A stretch of DNA of 64,000 nucleotides from JAFGMQ01 sp036733345 (GTDB taxonomy: Bacteria > Desulfobacterota > DSM-4660 > Desulfatiglandales > Desulfatiglandaceae), in assembly GCA_036733345.1 (NCBI GenBank), contig DAINAR010000003.1, positions 59,424 through 123,423 on the forward strand, given 5' to 3'. The translations under genes and the position numbers were made by a program. Numbering within the stretch: the stretch's first letter is position 1; the number at the start of each line of letters is the position of its first letter. This document shows positions 26,548 to 35,177 of the stretch, one piece after another. The notes beneath the pieces were generated by a model. That model searched no databases and had not been told where the DNA came from. It saw nothing but the letters and a program-made list of their open reading frames with translations.

Positions 26548-26700
26548 ATTCTGTTCAGGAATGAAACTTGATCGCCCTTTTCTCTCAAACCAAGTCCTGA
26601 CCACTCATTATTTTACAATCAAATATGTTTTCCCTATAATTCTGTGCCCATGTGCCGGAACATTTTGGAGGATTGATATAAAAATGCTATAAGGAATCCT

Positions 26701-28935
26701 ATGGCCGTAAAGAAAGAGAATCATTCGAGGAATATCCCAAACCGCTTAGGTGCGTTTGGCGGCGTTTTCACTCCGTCAATTCTAACCATACTCGGCGTTA
26801 TCATGTTCATGAGGGCAGGGTATGTCATTGGAGAGGCCGGTATTTTTCAGGCACTGTTGATTCTCTTGCTCGCCAAAACCATAACCGCGCTGACTTCACT
26901 TTCCATAGCAGCTGTTTCAACCAACACACCTGTAGCCGGGGGCGGAGCATATTTCCTTATCTCAAGAGCGCTGGGGCCGGAGTTCGGAGGAGCAATCGGC
27001 CTGTCCCTTTTTTCTGCGCAGGCCATATCCGTTCCTTTCTATATCCTTGGTTTCTCCGAGGCAGTAGTTCGCACCGTTCCTGAACTGGCCGGTCATTTTC
27101 AGACGATTGCCGTTGTTACAACTCTTATTCTTTTTGGTATCTCATACGTAGGTGCAAAATGGGCCATAAAAACGCAATACGTGATTATGACAGTCCTTGG
27201 TCTTTCAATTCTGGCATTCATGGGCGGGGCGGCCACAAACTTCAGAAGTGAGGTTTTTCTTCAGAACTGGACTTCCGGATATACAGGTTCTTCAGTATCT
27301 TTCTGGGTTGTTTTTGCAATATACTTTCCTGCTGCAACAGGTATTATGGCAGGGGTAAACATGTCCGGGGACCTCAAGGAGCCCAAGAGGGCAATTCCTC
27401 TTGGGACATTTGCTGCGGTAGTAGCAGGATTTCTTGTTTATCTTGTTCAGATACTTTTGTGCGGAGGTGCGCAGACTCGTTCCCAGCTGATCGAGACCTC
27501 TTTTGAGACACTATGCAGCCAAGCCCTTTTTGGTGCTGGATTTCTGGTGGTTGCAGGGGTTTTTGCGGCAACACTTTCCAGCGCTCTGGGATCTTTTCTG
27601 GGAGCTCCAAGGGTTTTGCAGGCAGTAGCAAGGGACAGGGTAATTCCACCCCTGTCTCCTTTTGCCAGAGGCTCCCGGAGGGGAGATGAGCCGCGAAGGG
27701 CGCTCTTCCTTACGCTGGGGATTACGATGATCGTCATCATTTGGGCCGGACAGGATTCAAAGGGCGGTGCCTTCAATGTCCTGGCAGCTGTGGTGACCAT
27801 GTTCTTCCTTTATACCTATGGGATGGTTAACCTGGCTGCTTTTGTTGAATCGTTTGCAGGAAATCCTTCTTTTCGACCGAGATTCAGGTACTATCACTGG
27901 CTTCCGGCTATTTGCGGTGCTGCGGCCTGCGTCTTCACTGCCTTTCTCATAAATACTGTCGCCGCATTAGCGGCTGCCGTATTTGTATTTATCCTGTACA
28001 GCCTGCTTCGACGAAATGTCCTGGAGGTGCGCTTCGGAGATGCACGCTGGGGTTTTATCTATTCCCGTTTGCGTTACAATCTTCTCAAACTGGCTAAGAC
28101 ATCGGCCAGCCCAAAGAACTGGCGGCCAACAATACTGGTGCTTACAGGCAACCCCGAAACGAGGTTAACAATGGCAAAATATGCGCTTCAATTCGGAGAG
28201 GAGAGGGGCCTCGTCATACTGGGGCGCGTACTGGTCGGAGATCTGGTTGAGATATCTCACCTGCGAGAGGCCGCATTCAACCAGCTTGAGCGTTTCCTCA
28301 GGGATAATGATTTTGAGGCACTTTCGGCGGTCGTGGTGGCCAAAAGTCTTGAAGAAGGGTTTACTGCTCTCCTGCAGGGGCACCCTGTAGGCCCGCTAAG
28401 ACCAAATCTCGTTTTATTGGGATGGTCATATGAGAAAGAGCGTGTTGAGTCTTTTGTGCATTATCTGAACTCGATCAGACTGCTGGGCATGAGTCTCATC
28501 CTTCTCTGGGATAAGGGTATGCCGGAGGAAAATGCGAATCGAAGAATTGATGTATGGTGGCGCGGCAGGGAGAACGGGTCCCTTATGTTGCTGATGGCCC
28601 ATTTATTGACCCTTAATTGGGAATGGTCGGGGGCAAAGATAAGGCTCCTGCGTTTGATACAGGATGAAGCCGGACGAAACCCTGCGGCCGAAGCGCTTCG
28701 TGTTTTAATCGATGCGGCCAGGGTAAATGCTGAAGCTGAGGTACTGGTTTCCGATGTCCCCTTTGCCGAAGTACTTCATCGGCATTCCAAGGACGCCTCA
28801 CTGGTAATGCTGGGCTTTAATGTGCCGGAGGAGGCCGATGCAGAGACCTTCTGCAATACCTTCGGGAATTTACTGTCAGAGCTGCCGACCACGCTCCTGG
28901 TATGTTCTTCGGGCGAGGCCGATTTGCTGGTTTGA
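26701..28935 (+). CDS. Cation-chloride-cotransporter-like (SLC12/APC) permease
   Basis: The 744-residue protein opens with LGAFGGVFTPSILTILGVIMFMRAGYVIGEAG, the signature of the Na-K-Cl cotransporter branch of the amino-acid/polyamine/organocation superfamily. About 12 helices run to around residue 450. The cytoplasmic C-terminal part (about 470-744) has two regions (NWRPTILVLTGNPETR and LRLIQDEAGRNPAAEALRVLIDAARVNAEAEVLV) resembling the SLC12 regulatory domain. Ion specificity is unknown. AAGGAATCCT precedes the ATG. It converges with a Kef-type K+/H+ antiporter gene only 23 bases away, so ion homeostasis may link them. Confidence 0.88.
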   Translation: MAVKKENHSRNIPNRLGAFGGVFTPSILTILGVIMFMRAGYVIGEAGIFQALLILLLAKTITALTSLSIAAVSTNTPVAGGGAYFLISRALGPEFGGAIGLSLFSAQAISVPFYILGFSEAVVRTVPELAGHFQTIAVVTTLILFGISYVGAKWAIKTQYVIMTVLGLSILAFMGGAATNFRSEVFLQNWTSGYTGSSVSFWVVFAIYFPAATGIMAGVNMSGDLKEPKRAIPLGTFAAVVAGFLVYLVQILLCGGAQTRSQLIETSFETLCSQALFGAGFLVVAGVFAATLSSALGSFLGAPRVLQAVARDRVIPPLSPFARGSRRGDEPRRALFLTLGITMIVIIWAGQDSKGGAFNVLAAVVTMFFLYTYGMVNLAAFVESFAGNPSFRPRFRYYHWLPAICGAAACVFTAFLINTVAALAAAVFVFILYSLLRRNVLEVRFGDARWGFIYSRLRYNLLKLAKTSASPKNWRPTILVLTGNPETRLTMAKYALQFGEERGLVILGRVLVGDLVEISHLREAAFNQLERFLRDNDFEALSAVVVAKSLEEGFTALLQGHPVGPLRPNLVLLGWSYEKERVESFVHYLNSIRLLGMSLILLWDKGMPEENANRRIDVWWRGRENGSLMLLMAHLLTLNWEWSGAKIRLLRLIQDEAGRNPAAEALRVLIDAARVNAEAEVLVSDVPFAEVLHRHSKDASLVMLGFNVPEEADAETFCNTFGNLLSELPTTLLVCSSGEADLLV

Positions 28936-28958
28936 GATAAAAAGAACAGATATTACGG

Positions 28959-30929
28959 TTACAGCTTATGCTGATTTTCAGAAAGTTCTTTAAACGCATT
29001 TCTTTCCTGCTGATTTCCAACAACTGCCACCATATCTCCTTCCTGAAATATATAATCCGCTTTGGGATTGGGTTGAATTGAATTATCACGTATAACCGCC
29101 ACAATAGATGCGCCTGTCCCGGTGCGAACTGCGGCATCTTTAATGCTTCTGTCTACAAGGGGAGAGCCGTGTGGAAGAGTGACCCATGAAATTTCCAGTA
29201 TATTTTTTATATTATCAAGTTTTGCCAGAATCTGCTGATCATAATTCGATTTATATATTGGAGCATAAAGCCTTTGCCTTACGGAATCAGTATACTGCTG
29301 GATTACATTCACAGGGATTTCAAGATGAACCAGTGCCTGTCTTGCAATTTCAAGACCGGCTTCCATCTCAGGGAGTACAGCCATATACACGCCGCTTTCA
29401 TATAATGCCTGAGTTTGTTCAACACCGTCGGCTCTTGCAATAATATGCAATTTCGGCTTAATACGATGTGCCTGTTTTACAATGGATTGGGCTGTAATAA
29501 CTGAAGGAGTGGTAATAAGCAAAAGCCTGGCTGATTCTATTTTTGATACCCTGAGGACCGTGGGCTGACTCATATCGCCATAGATCACAGGATATTTCGC
29601 ATTTTTGCATTCGATCATTCGCTGGTGATTAAGTTCAATAATCACAAAAGGGAGATTGAGTCTGGTCAGGACATGAGCTATGTGCTGTCCGACCCTTCCG
29701 CCTCCGGCAATGATAACATGATCTTTAAATCCGGAAGGAGGTATGTTTTCCATCTGAAATGGTTCATATTCAAACAGACGTTTTTTAAATTTATACAGAG
29801 GTGTTGCCATTGCTGAAGCAAATGGGGTAAGAACCATGCTGAGTACAGATATGGCAAGGATAAGAGAATACATGCTTGCGTCAATTGCATTAGTTTTCAG
29901 ACCTAAGCGCGCAAGAACAAAAGAGAATTCGCCTACCTGAAACAGACCGAGGCCCACTGCAATGGGTATAATATTGGTGTAACGGAACAGGATGGAGAGC
30001 AGGTAAAAAATTATACCCTTGAAGATTCCGATGATCAGAACCAGCGAGAGAATTTTGCCCCAGTTATGGATCAGAAATACCGGATCGAGGAGCATGCCGA
30101 CCGTTGTAAAAAACAGAAGGCCGAATATGTCCCTGAGTGGAATAATATCACTCAATGCCTGATAGCCATAGTCCGATTCACTGAGAACCATTCCCGCAAC
30201 AAAGGCACCGAAGGCAAATGAGAGCCCGAACAGATATGTTGCATAGCCAATGCCAAGGCCTATTGCTGTTATGCACAGGATAAAAAGTTCCCTGGAGTTC
30301 CATCTGGCTACATGTTCCAGCAGGCGTGGCAGAAGTTTTGCGCCCAGAAAAAACATTAATCCGAGGAATATTGCAGACTTGATTACGGCAATGGCCAGGA
30401 GGGAAAGTCCTGTTTTAGGGTTGCTCAACTGAGGCAGGATTATCATCATAGGTATGACAGCCAGATCCTGTATAATCAGCATGCCTATCATTACCCGGCT
30501 TGAAAGTGTCCCGACAAACCCCCTGCTCATAAGTGTCTTCAGTGTGACCATTGTGCTGGAAAGAGAAATCAAGGCCCCTAACCACAATGAACTCATCGAG
30601 GACCAGCCGAGATATTTCCCGAGACAAAAGCCAAAGCCAATGCTGAGGATAATCTGAATGGGAGTTCCGATCAGGGCAATATTTCTTACCGGTTTTAACT
30701 CACTGATGGAAAATTCCAGGCCAAGAGCAAAGAGAAGTAGGGCAACCCCAATTTCAGCCAGTAGTTCAATTTCATGAATATCGCCAACTGTGATTCCGCC
30801 CACGTAGGGTCCAACGATAATCCCTGCAAATATATACCCCAGGATCAATGGCTGCCTGAGTCTTTGTGCAATTAGAGCGCCAATCAGGGCTGCTACCATG
30901 ATAATTACAATATCTGCGGCTACACCCAT
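28959..30929 (-). CDS. Kef-type monovalent cation:proton antiporter
   Basis: This 656-residue protein has an N-terminal Na+/H+-exchanger domain of about 12 helices (AQRLRQPLILGYIFAGIIVGPY, ALLLFALGLEFSISEL), a central TrkA-N/RCK Rossmann domain (VIIAGGGRVGQHIAHVLTRLNLPFVIIE, with the nucleotide-binding GGGRVG near 410) and a C-terminal TrkA-C domain (VTLPHGSPLVDRSIKDAAVRTG...IFQEGDMVAVVGNQQE). This KefB/KefC-like layout exports K+ under nucleotide or glutathione control. No KefF/KefG ancillary gene is adjacent. GAGG precedes the ATG. Confidence 0.92.
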   Translation of the reverse strand: MGVAADIVIIMVAALIGALIAQRLRQPLILGYIFAGIIVGPYVGGITVGDIHEIELLAEIGVALLLFALGLEFSISELKPVRNIALIGTPIQIILSIGFGFCLGKYLGWSSMSSLWLGALISLSSTMVTLKTLMSRGFVGTLSSRVMIGMLIIQDLAVIPMMIILPQLSNPKTGLSLLAIAVIKSAIFLGLMFFLGAKLLPRLLEHVARWNSRELFILCITAIGLGIGYATYLFGLSFAFGAFVAGMVLSESDYGYQALSDIIPLRDIFGLLFFTTVGMLLDPVFLIHNWGKILSLVLIIGIFKGIIFYLLSILFRYTNIIPIAVGLGLFQVGEFSFVLARLGLKTNAIDASMYSLILAISVLSMVLTPFASAMATPLYKFKKRLFEYEPFQMENIPPSGFKDHVIIAGGGRVGQHIAHVLTRLNLPFVIIELNHQRMIECKNAKYPVIYGDMSQPTVLRVSKIESARLLLITTPSVITAQSIVKQAHRIKPKLHIIARADGVEQTQALYESGVYMAVLPEMEAGLEIARQALVHLEIPVNVIQQYTDSVRQRLYAPIYKSNYDQQILAKLDNIKNILEISWVTLPHGSPLVDRSIKDAAVRTGTGASIVAVIRDNSIQPNPKADYIFQEGDMVAVVGNQQERNAFKELSENQHKL

Positions 30930-31033
30930 ATATGAAACCTCACATCAATAAACGCCTGACTGTCCTTATATATACAGCCGGTTAATATAATCCGGTCACT
31001 ATACAATGGCTCCCCGGAAACGTGCTCCAGGCT

Positions 31034-31112
31034 TTCAATTCGAGTGAAACGAGAAATCTTAGGGTCGCAACATGATAAAAAGATAACATTTCTCCCTGTA
31101 GTCGAAATGACA
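31034..31112. repeat. Short palindromic intergenic repeat (inverted copy)
   Basis: GAGAAATCTTAGG at one end, and TTTCTCCCTGTAGTCGAAAT with GACA at the other, match in opposite orientation the 34996-35094 element. That element contains CAAGATTTCTCGTCGC and TGTCATTTCGACCCTGGGGA. The rest of the 30930-31171 gap shows no gene. Confidence 0.55.
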
Positions 31113-31171
31113 TATTCGTAGAATTTTATTTATTACAGGACTATCAATATAACACATACGTTTCCATTAGA

Positions 31172-32464
31172 CTATGGTGAAGGTATATAGCCGAAATATT
31201 TCGGGATGAACATTATAATACCTTCCCAGTATGTGCAGATGATCAATACTGCAATGGATGCCATAAGAAACGGGATTATGGCGCGGGAGAGTTTTTCAAG
31301 GCTCGTTTGTCCTATGGAGGCGGCAACAAAAAGACAAACTCCCACAGGGGGTGTGGTAAGCCCGATAACAAGATTCAGGACAAGGATAACTCCGAAGTGC
31401 AGCGGGTCAACGCCGATTTTTATCATAAGCGGCAGCAGGACAGGGGCAAGTATGATGAGCGATGCGGTCAGCTCCATGAAGGTGCCGATAATGAGCAGGA
31501 TCATATTCATCAGCAGAAGGATGACTATTTTATTTTCCGTTAATGAAAGAATCGTCCCGGTTACCATCTGGGGCACTTCCTCGCTGGCAAGGACCCATGA
31601 AAAGATACTGGCCGTGCCTATCACCAGCATGACAAGGGAACTGGTTGCACCTGTCTTAATCAGAATTCCGGGAAGATCCCTCAGATGGATGTCCCGGTAA
31701 ACAAAGAGACCTATAAAGAGGGCATAAAAAACAGCAATGCAGGAGCTTTCAGTTGGTGTGAATATTCCGGTCAGGATGCCGCCAAGTATGATAATTGGCA
31801 TTAAAAGAACAAGCGCAGCATCAATTACTACCTTTAATGCTTCTCTTGAAGAAATTCTTTTGCTGCCGGAATAACCCCGTTTGCGGGCATAATACCATAC
31901 AACCCCCATCTGAAAAACCCCGAGGAGTATACCGGGGATAAATCCTGCAAGGAAAAGGGATGCAATAGATACCTCGCCCAGGACGCCGTAAATTATAAAA
32001 GGGATGGAGGGGGGTATGATTGGTCCTATGGTTGAAGACGTGGCTGTAACTGCTGATGCGAAATCACCGTCATATCCGTCCTTTTTCATGGCCGGGATAA
32101 GGATTGAACCTACGGCGCTTGTATCTGCAACTGCTGCTCCCGTAATGCCGGCAAAGATCATGCTGATGACCACATTAATATAGGCCAGTCCTCCCCTGAA
32201 AGAGCCCACCAGTAAATTGCAGAATCTCAAAAGCCGTTCTGTCATGCCTCCTGCACTCATAATATTGCCGGCCAGGATAAAGAAGGGTACGGCCATAAGT
32301 ACCGGCGAATCCATCCCTGTAAAGATACGCTGTGATACCAGAATAAGCGGGGTTTCTCTCTGGATAATCAGGGCAACTAACGGGGTCAGTCCCAGAATAA
32401 AGGCAATTGGAACCCCTATTACCAGGAAAAATGCAAAAGAAATTATGAGGGCGGCAACTACCAT
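31172..32464 (-). CDS. dctM: TRAP transporter large permease (DctM)
   Basis: The 430-residue protein has about 12 helices with the DctM family pattern: FPLVIGVPIAFILGL-like start, AVPFFILAGNIMSAGGMTERL, FAGITGAAVADTSAVGSILIPAM and the C-terminal LNLVIGLTTPPVGVCLFVAASI. It is the channel and translocating subunit of a sodium- or proton-coupled TRAP uptake system. It lies 15 bases after the small subunit gene and forms a DctP-Q-M operon on the minus strand. AAAGG precedes the start. Confidence 0.94.
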   Translation of the reverse strand: MVVAALIISFAFFLVIGVPIAFILGLTPLVALIIQRETPLILVSQRIFTGMDSPVLMAVPFFILAGNIMSAGGMTERLLRFCNLLVGSFRGGLAYINVVISMIFAGITGAAVADTSAVGSILIPAMKKDGYDGDFASAVTATSSTIGPIIPPSIPFIIYGVLGEVSIASLFLAGFIPGILLGVFQMGVVWYYARKRGYSGSKRISSREALKVVIDAALVLLMPIIILGGILTGIFTPTESSCIAVFYALFIGLFVYRDIHLRDLPGILIKTGATSSLVMLVIGTASIFSWVLASEEVPQMVTGTILSLTENKIVILLLMNMILLIIGTFMELTASLIILAPVLLPLMIKIGVDPLHFGVILVLNLVIGLTTPPVGVCLFVAASIGQTSLEKLSRAIIPFLMASIAVLIICTYWEGIIMFIPKYFGYIPSP

Positions 32465-32479
32465 GAGCTTTATTAACCT

Positions 32480-32968
32480 TTAAAGACAGGATTCCTGATT
32501 TTCAACTGTATTGGTTTGCCGGTGTAATATAAAGCTGATTATGTGAATCAGCATTACCAGAGAACCCACAGGCAGTGCCAGATATGGTACAGCCATGGGG
32601 ATACGCAGGGCAGGGCTTATCTGGGAACTCGTAACGAGAACAAGCTTAAATCCTCCAAAGGTCATAACCCCGAGAATCAGGGCAACTGATATATGCGCTG
32701 CAAAGGTCAGGACCCCTGCAAGTCTTTGAGGGAAGTGTTCAAGAAAAAAGGTGACGGCAATATGCTGTTTTCTCTTAAGTGCTATTGCCGCACCCAGAAG
32801 AGATGCCCAGATGAGGCAGTAACGGGCGAATTCTTCAGTCCAGAAAAGAGGGAGCTGAAGAATATAGCGAAAAAGAACCTGCATGAAGACAGCGACCGCC
32901 ATGGCGGAAAGCACAAGAATAAGGCCTATTTCGCATACCCTGTTCAGGCAGTCACTTATTCTGGACAT
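32480..32968 (-). CDS. dctQ: TRAP transporter small permease (DctQ)
   Basis: The 162-residue protein has four helices and the DctQ signature FWTEEFARYCLIWASLLGAAIALKRKQHIAV between the second and third helix. It stabilises the large permease. It lies between the binding-protein and large-permease genes of the same operon, 90 bases after dctP. Confidence 0.93.
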   Translation of the reverse strand: MSRISDCLNRVCEIGLILVLSAMAVAVFMQVLFRYILQLPLFWTEEFARYCLIWASLLGAAIALKRKQHIAVTFFLEHFPQRLAGVLTFAAHISVALILGVMTFGGFKLVLVTSSQISPALRIPMAVPYLALPVGSLVMLIHIISFILHRQTNTVENQESCL

Positions 32969-33060
32969 ATTGATTTCCGGATCATTTGATTTGCATTAAA
33001 AGGGCAGGGCGCCCGTAGAAATTATTAATACAACCGCATGTTTCAGATGAAGAAAGAGCT

Positions 33061-34047
33061 TTAGTGCTTGGCCCTGATCTTTTCGACAATCCCTTTCCAT
33101 CCGGGGTATTTCTCATAGAACATTTTATACACAGGGTTCATGGCTTCAATGAATACAGCTTTATCCACAGTGTCAACAACCATGCCCCGGACCTTGATTT
33201 CTTCAAGCTGCCTGGCCTCACTGTCACGGATCAGTTTTCTTTCAAATTTTGCTGCCTTGACGGCTGCTTCGAGAAAGAGCTTCTGCCATTCAGGTTTGAG
33301 CTTCATGAATTTTTTGAGGCTCATGCTCAGTGGGGCAGGAGAATAGAAATGGCCGGTAAGGGAAAGGTATTTCTGGACTTCGCTCAGTTTATAGGCATAA
33401 ATAATGGCGATGGGGTTTTCCTGACCGTCAATTACCTTTGTCTGCAAAGATGTATACACCTCACCCCAGCTCATGGGAACGGCCTGGGCTCCCAGTTCGC
33501 GGACCGATGCGAGATGAACAGGATTTTCCATTGTCCGGAATTTAAGTCCCTTGAAATCTTCTGGTTTTAAAAGGGGTTTTCTGGAATTTGTAAAGTTTCT
33601 GAACCCGTTTTCAAAAAATGCCAGGCCCTTGATATCTGCAGATTGAAGATCGTCAAGCAGTTCACGGCCGATTGGTCCGTCAAGGATCCTGTCTACAAAA
33701 GTGTGATCTATGAACAGAAAAGGCAGGTCGACGACCCCCATGTTGGGACTGAAATTTGAGACCGGGCCCGTTGCAGTTACGGCCATATCAATTGTGCCTA
33801 TCTGCATGCCCTCAAGGAGTTCCCTCTCGCCCTTACCGAGCTGCCCGCCGGCATATACCTTGACGACTATTTCTCCCCCGGTTCCTTCGCTGATCAACCG
33901 GGCAAATTCCTGGGCGCCTGCTGAATAGGCGTGCTGGGGAGGGGTTACCGTGGCCAGCTTGAGAACCGTTTTGGCCTGAGCCTGTATCGCGGCTATGAAT
34001 GTAAGAACAAAAAAAACAAATACGAATAATAGAGCAAAACGCTTCAT
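33061..34047 (-). CDS. dctP: TRAP transporter solute-binding protein (DctP)
   Basis: The 328-residue exported protein begins with a signal peptide (ALLFVFVFFVLTFIAAIQAQA) and then LKLATVTPPQHAYSAGAQEFARLISEGTGGEIVVKVYAGGQLG, the DctP fold start. GLKFRTMENPVHLASVRELGAQAVPMSWGEVYTSLQTKVIDGQENP holds the conserved Arg that salt-bridges a substrate carboxylate, and the QNP-type hinge. A carboxylic acid is the likely ligand; which one cannot be read. GGGAGG precedes the ATG. It is the first gene of the DctPQM operon. Confidence 0.94.
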   Translation of the reverse strand: MKRFALLFVFVFFVLTFIAAIQAQAKTVLKLATVTPPQHAYSAGAQEFARLISEGTGGEIVVKVYAGGQLGKGERELLEGMQIGTIDMAVTATGPVSNFSPNMGVVDLPFLFIDHTFVDRILDGPIGRELLDDLQSADIKGLAFFENGFRNFTNSRKPLLKPEDFKGLKFRTMENPVHLASVRELGAQAVPMSWGEVYTSLQTKVIDGQENPIAIIYAYKLSEVQKYLSLTGHFYSPAPLSMSLKKFMKLKPEWQKLFLEAAVKAAKFERKLIRDSEARQLEEIKVRGMVVDTVDKAVFIEAMNPVYKMFYEKYPGWKGIVEKIRAKH

Positions 34048-34119
34048 GGCTTTCCCTCCTGAGTATTAAATAAACAGCACTTCAAGATTAATTTTGCTGC
34101 CTAAATCTGAGCATATCTG

Positions 34120-34494
34120 TTAATTTTCATTTACTATGGCAATGTTGGCCATGGTTTCATTATCCATCTGACCTATGTCTATCATCACCTTTTTTGGCCC
34201 TTTTTCAGCCATGAACATCATGTGGTCGTTCTGCTTTGTTTCCATGACTATCTTCCAGCCGCTGTTTTTGGCCTTGTCCCTGTAATATGTGTAAACTTCA
34301 TTTAGCTGGGCATTGCCGCACTTCAAAATGGTTATCAGGTTGGCGCCCGAATTGATTACCTGTACAACCTCGCTGTCTGGATACTGCGGAAATTCAGAAG
34401 CGATTTCATCAGGGTAATTAACACCTGCAATAGAAAGTCCTGCTGTAATTAAAAAGAATACAAAGGCCGAAACTGCGATAGAAAGTTTTTTCAT
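34120..34494 (-). CDS. Small secreted protein of unknown function
   Basis: The 124-residue protein has a signal peptide (MKKLSIAVSAFVFFLITAGLSIAG) and a mature part with FPQYPDSEVVQVINSG, VYTYYRDKAKNSGWKIV and MIDIGQMDNETMANIAI. The YP-D-x-V start, a central YYRDKAKNSGW helix and an alternating C-terminal strand recall small periplasmic domains common in anaerobic Desulfobacterota. I do not recognise a named function. It lies 73 bases upstream of dctP and could be co-expressed. Confidence 0.7.
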   Translation of the reverse strand: MKKLSIAVSAFVFFLITAGLSIAGVNYPDEIASEFPQYPDSEVVQVINSGANLITILKCGNAQLNEVYTYYRDKAKNSGWKIVMETKQNDHMMFMAEKGPKKVMIDIGQMDNETMANIAIVNEN

Positions 34495-34560
34495 GTGTTG
34501 TTCTCCTATGATTTTTTTAATAATAATATTTTTTTGTAAAAAGCACTTGATAATAAAAAA

Positions 34561-34803
34561 TTAACTTATAATACGCAAGGCAATATAGGGAACGAGGTTA
34601 AAAAGAAATATACAAATTTTAAAAAATGCCATGCCTGTATAGTGAATAGTATCAAAGGTCTCAGCCGGGATCTTGAACCATCTTGCATGCATCCGGTAAA
34701 TAAAGTCATGGGCCAGAGTGAAAAACAGGAACCAGAACAGCAGCAATCCGATGTCTATCACCGAACACCATGCCAGAGTACTGCGGATTATTTCGAGTGT
34801 CAT
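34561..34803 (-). CDS. Small conserved membrane protein (DUF6868-like)
   Basis: The 80-residue protein has two helices: SVIDIGLLLFWFLFFTLAHDFIYRMHARWF, then AFFKICIFLFNLVPYIALRI. The sequence between them (KIPAETFDTIHYTGM) and the overall layout match a small conserved family of marine and sediment bacteria that I recall as DUF6868. Its function is unknown. AGG before the ATG gives a weak ribosome site. Confidence 0.7.
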   Translation of the reverse strand: MTLEIIRSTLAWCSVIDIGLLLFWFLFFTLAHDFIYRMHARWFKIPAETFDTIHYTGMAFFKICIFLFNLVPYIALRIIS

Positions 34804-34917
34804 CTTACCTGTCTCCTATATTCTGCAAATTAAATGAGCATATGGGTTTTTTGGCCTCAGTGGAGAGACCTTTGCAAAACTCATGTGCACCTCAGGTGCA
34901 ATCGTTATTTGTCCCAG

Positions 34918-34970
34918 CCAAAGGCTGGTAAACCAACCAAAGGCTGGTAAACCAACCAAAGGCTGGTAAA
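34918..34970 (-). repeat. 19-bp tandem repeat array (three units)
   Basis: The unit CCAAAGGCTGGTAAACCAA occurs at 34918 and 34937, with a partial third at 34956-34970. Read on the minus strand it gives TTGGTTTACCAGCCTTTGG, which matches the inner motif of the 44-bp array at 24916. Confidence 0.85.
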
Positions 34971-34995
34971 ATTCCGGATCCTCCCTCCTCTTTCC

Positions 34996-35094
34996 TGTCA
35001 TTTCGACCCTGGGGAGAAATTTTGCTTTTATTCAGTGTTCATTTCTGTTATGGCGGATTCAAGATTTCTCGTCGCTATGTTCCTCGAAATGACA
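34996..35094. repeat. Palindromic intergenic repeat with TGTCATTTCGA ends
   Basis: TGTCATTTCGA at 34996 and its exact reverse complement TCGAAATGACA at 35084-35094 bound a 99-base unit. Similar units in opposite orientation occur at 31034-31112. The form is that of a small non-autonomous element or REP-like sequence. Confidence 0.65.
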
Positions 35095-35177
35095 AATTCT
35101 AAAGGTCTCGTGGAATTCAAACCTGAAGCCCATATATTAATATACGTGAAGCCGTAAACAAATACATATTGTTTTTG

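Noticed and set aside
31206..31700. Plus-strand ORF of 164 codons across the DctM gene
   Set aside because: It is antisense to a well-supported permease, with no domain and typical shadow composition.
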